From the NCBI RefSeq assembly GCF_000367345.1, contig NZ_BARE01000046.1:1-35814 (forward strand): 35,814 nt of DNA, written 5' to 3'. Source of the DNA: Sphingobium xenophagum NBRC 107872 (GTDB lineage: Bacteria > Pseudomonadota > Alphaproteobacteria > Sphingomonadales > Sphingomonadaceae). Below are positions 32,284 through 35,814 of the stretch, one piece after another. Numbering within the stretch: the stretch's first letter is position 1; every line of letters starts with the position of its first letter. Below the pieces are notes generated by a model. The model was not told where the DNA came from and ran no database searches. It saw nothing but the letters and a program-made list of their open reading frames with translations. Both the position numbers and the translations under genes were made by a program.

Positions 32284-34487
32284 GGCTTGCCGCCTCCTAT
32301 CGCGCCAAGATAGCGCGCGCCGCCAGCATCGGCGGGACGGCGCCGGGCAGGCTGGGCGGGCGGTCGTTCCATGGCGGTCCAGAGCAGGGCGCGCAACTTG
32401 ACGCGGCAGGGCAGACAGGCGGGATCGCGGCGGACGGCGTCGATCGCCCCTGAAAGCGCCAGCGGATCGGGCAAATGGGCGGATTGCCCCCGCGCCCAGC
32501 GGTCCAGCGCATCCAGCGCGATCGGCCCCCGGATCGCGCCCGGCCCATCGCCCAGCGCGCGCCAGGCCGCCGCAGCGGGACCGTCCCGTCCTTCGACCGG
32601 GCTGATCGCCAGAACGCGACTGGCCAGCCCCTCCCGCTTGCCGGTCATGCGGCGGCTGGGGTCGATCGGCGGGAGTTCCGGCCCGACCCGCGACAGGAAG
32701 ATGCGGGTCGCCTGCTGCACCTCCTTGATGAAACGCAGCGCGCGATAGGCAAAGGGCAGCGCCAGATCGGGATGGCCTTGCCTCAACTGCACCTCGGATT
32801 GCCACATTTCATCGACCGCTTTCTTCAGGATGGCGCGGGTTTCGGGATCGAGGCTGGACGCGGGCGAATCATCATGCGCGTGGCCAAAGTCTGCCAGCAC
32901 ATCCTCCGGCGCGCCAAAGCCCGGCGCGGGTCGCCGCGGTGCGCCGCCATGGTCATGGCCATGATCATGGCCCTGGTCGTGCCCGTCATCGTGATCGTGG
33001 TCGTGATCATGATCATGGTCGTGCCCTTGATCGTGGTCATGGCCATCATCGTCGCTATGCTGTTCGCCATGATTGGGGGGCGGTTCCGGTTCGCCTTCCT
33101 CTTCGCCGCCCAGAAACTGGCTGTAACGGCCGCGCAATATCCGTTGGTCGCTGCCGATGCTGGCGGAACGGGCAAGATAGCGATCGGCGGCAAGGCGGCG
33201 CTTCTGCTTGAGGAGCGCTTCAGCATCGATGATGATCTGTCGCTGACTGCGGAAATAGGCCGGCAGGGTGATATTGACCATACCCTCCAGCCCGCTGCTT
33301 TCGGGCTGCCTGGACGATGGCCAGCGCAGGATCAGGCTGGGGCCGCGCACTTCCTGCGCGGCGGGTTGCCGCATGTCGCGCACGATGAGTTGCACCACCA
33401 TGTCGCCGCCCGCGCTAAACCCAAGAGCGCCGAAATCCAGTCGGGGGCTGAAACGTCTATCGCGTGGTGGTCCGCTGCCCGAAACCGCTATTTCGCGCTC
33501 GCTGAAGGTCACATTCTCACCCTCGCCGATCGCCAGCGTGACGCGGAGCCGTGCGGTTGCGGCGACGCCATAATCGTCCGTGGCGGCAAAGACCGGGGTC
33601 CAGTTGCGCTGACCGGCCTGTACCATCGTCAGGCTGGCGGCCGGGCTGATCGCGCGCACCTGCGGCGGACTGTCGGCAATGGCGTCGACCCGGTGGAGAG
33701 GCGGCGTCGGGCCACGGCCTGATGCGGGATCGACGCGATAGAGGAAGGAAGCGTCGAGCGGGCGGCTGGCGATCCAGTTTGGGCCGTCGCGGCGCAGGGT
33801 GATGTGTGCGCCGCCGACCGGCAGGATCGCCGGGACAGTCGCTTGTGGATCAAAACGCAGCGTCCATTCGATCCGCGATCCAACCGGCGCGCGCGCGTCC
33901 AGCGATGCGGAATCGCGCGGCGGCAGGCCGGTATAGGCAGGCGGGATGATCCGCAGATTCTGCGCGGTCAGACGCGGGATGCCGGGCGTTGCGGGCAGCG
34001 CTTCCGTGCTGGGGGCCAGCGTCGGCGGCCCATGACCGGGGCGCGGCCAGAACAGCGCGAGGCCGACCGCGATCAAGCCCATGATCCCCGCGAGCAGGAT
34101 CAGGCGGCGCGACCAGTCGGGACGCAGGCTGTCGGGACTGTCGCGGTCGATCCTGCCGAGCAGCCGCGCCTGCTGGAGCCGCTCAAGCGGGCCAAGTAGA
34201 GCAGGGTCGGCGAACAACAGGTTGGCGCTGTCCTCCATGTCCGGCCGCTCGCGATCCAGCGTATGGACCAGCCAGGCTTGATCATAGCGCCGGGCACGAT
34301 AGCGCGCAGCAAACAGGGCGATCGCCGCTGCGATCATGGTGGCCGCAACGGCGGCGATGATGCCCGACAAGCGCCAGCCAATGGCCGCAAGTCCCACGAC
34401 CAGCGGCACGGCGAGGGCGAGACTGTCGGCCATCACCCGATATTTTGCGGGAGCCGTCCAGCGGGCGAGCAGATTGTTCGCGCTCAT
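32280..34487 (-). CDS. DUF4175 membrane protein with His/Asp-rich tract
   Basis: The 735-residue DUF4175-family protein has two N-terminal membrane helices (about 22-60), a third near 128-148, and a long extracytoplasmic region. About residues 480-514 form a striking tract of alternating His and Asp, with 13 His in 34 residues, flanked by GEEEGEPEPPP and GGAPRR. This suggests binding of divalent metal such as zinc, nickel or iron. After it come ETRAILKKAVDEMWQSEVQLRQGHPDLALPFAYRALRFIKEVQQ, an amphipathic helical region typical of the family. The start was set at the ATG complementary to 34487-34485, overlapping the BatA stop as ATGA. Coupled to genes on both sides. The biochemical role of DUF4175 is not known. 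Confidence 0.85.
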   Translation of the reverse strand: MSANNLLARWTAPAKYRVMADSLALAVPLVVGLAAIGWRLSGIIAAVAATMIAAAIALFAARYRARRYDQAWLVHTLDRERPDMEDSANLLFADPALLGPLERLQQARLLGRIDRDSPDSLRPDWSRRLILLAGIMGLIAVGLALFWPRPGHGPPTLAPSTEALPATPGIPRLTAQNLRIIPPAYTGLPPRDSASLDARAPVGSRIEWTLRFDPQATVPAILPVGGAHITLRRDGPNWIASRPLDASFLYRVDPASGRGPTPPLHRVDAIADSPPQVRAISPAASLTMVQAGQRNWTPVFAATDDYGVAATARLRVTLAIGEGENVTFSEREIAVSGSGPPRDRRFSPRLDFGALGFSAGGDMVVQLIVRDMRQPAAQEVRGPSLILRWPSSRQPESSGLEGMVNITLPAYFRSQRQIIIDAEALLKQKRRLAADRYLARSASIGSDQRILRGRYSQFLGGEEEGEPEPPPNHGEQHSDDDGHDHDQGHDHDHDHDHDHDDGHDQGHDHGHDHGGAPRRPAPGFGAPEDVLADFGHAHDDSPASSLDPETRAILKKAVDEMWQSEVQLRQGHPDLALPFAYRALRFIKEVQQATRIFLSRVGPELPPIDPSRRMTGKREGLASRVLAISPVEGRDGPAAAAWRALGDGPGAIRGPIALDALDRWARGQSAHLPDPLALSGAIDAVRRDPACLPCRVKLRALLWTAMERPPAQPARRRPADAGGARYLGAIGGGKP
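32946..33050 (-). repeat. Low-complexity His/Asp codon repeat in the DUF4175 gene
   Basis: The DNA alternates GTG/ATG and ATC/GTC triplets, read on the minus strand as His and Asp codons. The degenerate codon use shows selection on the protein rather than simple slippage. It encodes the His/Asp-rich tract of the DUF4175 protein. Confidence 0.75.
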
Positions 34488-35632
34488 GGACTGATCCCCC
34501 GGCTGCGGCGGGTCGCCAGCCAGCGTTCGGCGATCAGCAGCGCTGCAATCAGGATCGCCAGCCACGGGCGCATATCCTGCGGCGGCTGATCATAGGCACG
34601 TCCGCCAGTCAGCGGCGCATAGTCAGCGGCGGCAACCCGCGCTGGCGGCGGCGGGGCCGGGGTCAGCACGGCACGCAGACGGGTCGGGAAATCGGCGTCC
34701 AGCAGGGCCGGCATCATGGCCGGGGTCAATGGACGGGTGAAGCGCAGCAGCCGCCCCTGGCCCAAAGGTATAGCCTCTACCAGCGGTGCGCCAAGTGCGT
34801 CACGCCAGAGCGGCGCGCGCGGCGTGTCGGCCGGAACCAGCATGTCCGACGCGACCAGCGCGGTGCCGCCCTGCTTGGTCCAGCGGCTCAGCCCGTCCGG
34901 CACTGTCCCGCCGCCCAGCCAGATCAGGACATGGCGCTGGTCCGGCAGTGGCGCATCTATCGCGCCTGTGTCGACCGCGGCATCGCGACCAGCGGGTTGC
35001 CATGCCAGCGCGGCGGCGCGCAGATAGCGGATGCCGCCGCGGTGCTGCGCATCATATCGGATCGCCAGCGGCGCTATTGGGGCAGGCTGGGTGCGCGGGG
35101 CAGACATGGCGCCCGGCACGATCCGCCATTCCGGCTTGCGCGACAGGCGGAGACGGTCGGCATCCGCTCCTTCGATGACCTGCGGCGTGATAATCGTCAA
35201 GGGAACATCGGCAGGCATTTCCGCGTCAAGCTGACGGATCAGGCTGGCGACGGGGAATGGGCCGGATGGCGACGGCTGGTCGATCGACGGAAAGCCGGGG
35301 GCCAGCCAGACCGATCGGACATCGCCAGTGGGCGCACGGGTGGGATCGACACCGGGGACCAACGCCGCGACGGGCTTGCGGTCTCCGGCCCCGAACAGCA
35401 CGGGCTGGGCAAGCCACAGCGCAACCAGCGCCAGCAGGAGGAGGCGCAGCAGCAGCAGCGGCCATTCGTCGAACCGCAGCCGCGATCGAGGCCGGGGCTT
35501 TTGCCGCAACCAGCGCAAGGCGGCGAAGTCGGTCGGCACCTGTTCGCTGCGCCGGGCGATATGGATGACCAGCGGGACGATGAGCGCCAGCAGCGCGGCC
35601 AGCGCGCCGGGCAGCAACAGGGCAGGCATCAT
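34484..35632 (-). CDS. BatA-type membrane protein (N-terminal BatA domain)
   Basis: The 382-residue protein begins with the BatA/DUF4159 N-terminal module: a first membrane helix (LLLPGALAALLALIVPLVIHIARRSE), a cytoplasmic FAALRWLRQKPRPRSRLRFDEWPLLLLRL stretch and a second helix (LLLALVALWLAQPVL). A soluble region (about 100-350) follows, resembling a von Willebrand/GATase-like fold: HVLIWLGGGTVPDGLSRW. A final helix, RPWLAILIAALLIAERWL, anchors the C-terminus. Start at ATG complementary to 35632-35630, overlapping the DUF58 stop as ATGA. BatA-like proteins work with MoxR-type AAA ATPases and DUF58 proteins in envelope or stress tolerance; the specific role is unknown. Confidence 0.85.
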   Translation of the reverse strand: MMPALLLPGALAALLALIVPLVIHIARRSEQVPTDFAALRWLRQKPRPRSRLRFDEWPLLLLRLLLLALVALWLAQPVLFGAGDRKPVAALVPGVDPTRAPTGDVRSVWLAPGFPSIDQPSPSGPFPVASLIRQLDAEMPADVPLTIITPQVIEGADADRLRLSRKPEWRIVPGAMSAPRTQPAPIAPLAIRYDAQHRGGIRYLRAAALAWQPAGRDAAVDTGAIDAPLPDQRHVLIWLGGGTVPDGLSRWTKQGGTALVASDMLVPADTPRAPLWRDALGAPLVEAIPLGQGRLLRFTRPLTPAMMPALLDADFPTRLRAVLTPAPPPPARVAAADYAPLTGGRAYDQPPQDMRPWLAILIAALLIAERWLATRRSRGISP

Positions 35633-35814
35633 TGATATTCCGCCGCTTCATGCGCGCCGAACAGGCGGCGCAGCGGCACGTCGATCGGCTGGTCGAGCAT
35701 GTGGGTGGCGTAACGGATTCCCACCGCGTCCAGCCGATCATGCAGCGCATCGCGCGCCGCCCCGAAACGGGCAAGAAACTCGCTGCGCAGGGCGGGACCG
35801 TCCGCCAGCAAGGC
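35629..35814 (-). CDS. DUF58 protein, C-terminal fragment (5' cut by window)
   Basis: The frame is open to the right window edge, so only about the last 61 residues are seen. They read FLARFGAARDALHDRLDAVGIRYATHMLDQPIDVPLRRLFGAHEAAEYQ. This is the usual ending of DUF58 proteins, which have a von Willebrand A-like domain and a helical end. The stop overlaps the BatA start as ATGA. By the usual arrangement of such clusters, the rest of DUF58 and a MoxR-type AAA ATPase should lie just beyond base 35814; this is a prediction. Confidence 0.78.
   Translation of the reverse strand, partial: ALLADGPALRSEFLARFGAARDALHDRLDAVGIRYATHMLDQPIDVPLRRLFGAHEAAEYQ

Noticed and set aside
30499..32805. A 768-residue version of the GATase-like protein
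   Set aside because: The first 174 residues are an out-of-frame reading of the DUF4175 gene; the ATGA overlap at 32283 marks the start.
32949..33050. Repeated CATGATCATG-like DNA as a possible CRISPR or tandem array
   Set aside because: It is the codon pattern of the His/Asp tract in the DUF4175 gene; no spacers or regular repeat units.

Overview
The window is a gene-dense, high-GC stretch of a bacterial chromosome. It looks alphaproteobacterial, most likely Sphingomonadaceae (Sphingobium/Sphingomonas-like). This rests on protein character and codon use, on gene groupings such as DUF1285-NUDIX-CCA transferase and DUF58-BatA-DUF4175, and on a GC-rich cloverleaf REP-like palindrome of a kind I associate with sphingomonads. 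No search was run, so the genus is an inference. Nearly all of it is core chromosome. There is no prophage, insertion sequence or CRISPR array.

Layout from left to right. A truncated LysR-type regulator is followed by a ccdAB toxin-antitoxin pair lying directly upstream of parC (topoisomerase IV subunit A), then by a GGDEF-EAL protein with a degenerate cyclase site. Tail-to-tail with it is a minus-strand operon, DUF1285 - NUDIX CoA pyrophosphatase - CCA tRNA nucleotidyltransferase, with 4-nt overlaps. Next come a GNAT acetyltransferase, a FolB-family protein, the REP-like hairpin, a 2-oxoglutarate/Fe(II) oxygenase, an EVE-domain protein, a small secreted protein with its own terminator, and a glycine-zipper protein. 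An approximately 700-bp interval without a convincing gene then leads to tRNA-Thr(TGT). After that: a DUF429 protein translationally coupled to rarA, a GT4 glycosyltransferase, a small HVA1/DUF2945 protein, a MOSC protein, a cupin and rnr (RNase R).

The centre holds a universal stress protein and the pyruvate dehydrogenase E2 and E3 genes (aceF and lpdA) with a hotdog thioesterase between them. A PAP2 phosphatase and a DUF2142 membrane protein follow. Then comes glnB-glnA on the minus strand, with a close match to a sigma-54 promoter and a perfect leader hairpin. Next are map, a CinA-N/MoCF-domain protein, a spermidine-synthase-fold protein and a short DEDDh exonuclease. The right end is a four-gene minus-strand operon joined by ATGA overlaps: DUF58 (cut by the window edge), a BatA-type membrane protein, a DUF4175 protein carrying a His/Asp-rich tract, and a membrane-anchored GATase-like protein.

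The parts most worth a second look are the ccdAB-parC neighbourhood, with a candidate operator and a CcdB lacking the usual C-terminal Trp; the DUF58/BatA/DUF4175/GATase-like membrane operon with its putative metal-binding tract; the DUF429-rarA coupling; the thioesterase inside the E2-E3 operon; and the regulatory architecture upstream of glnB.
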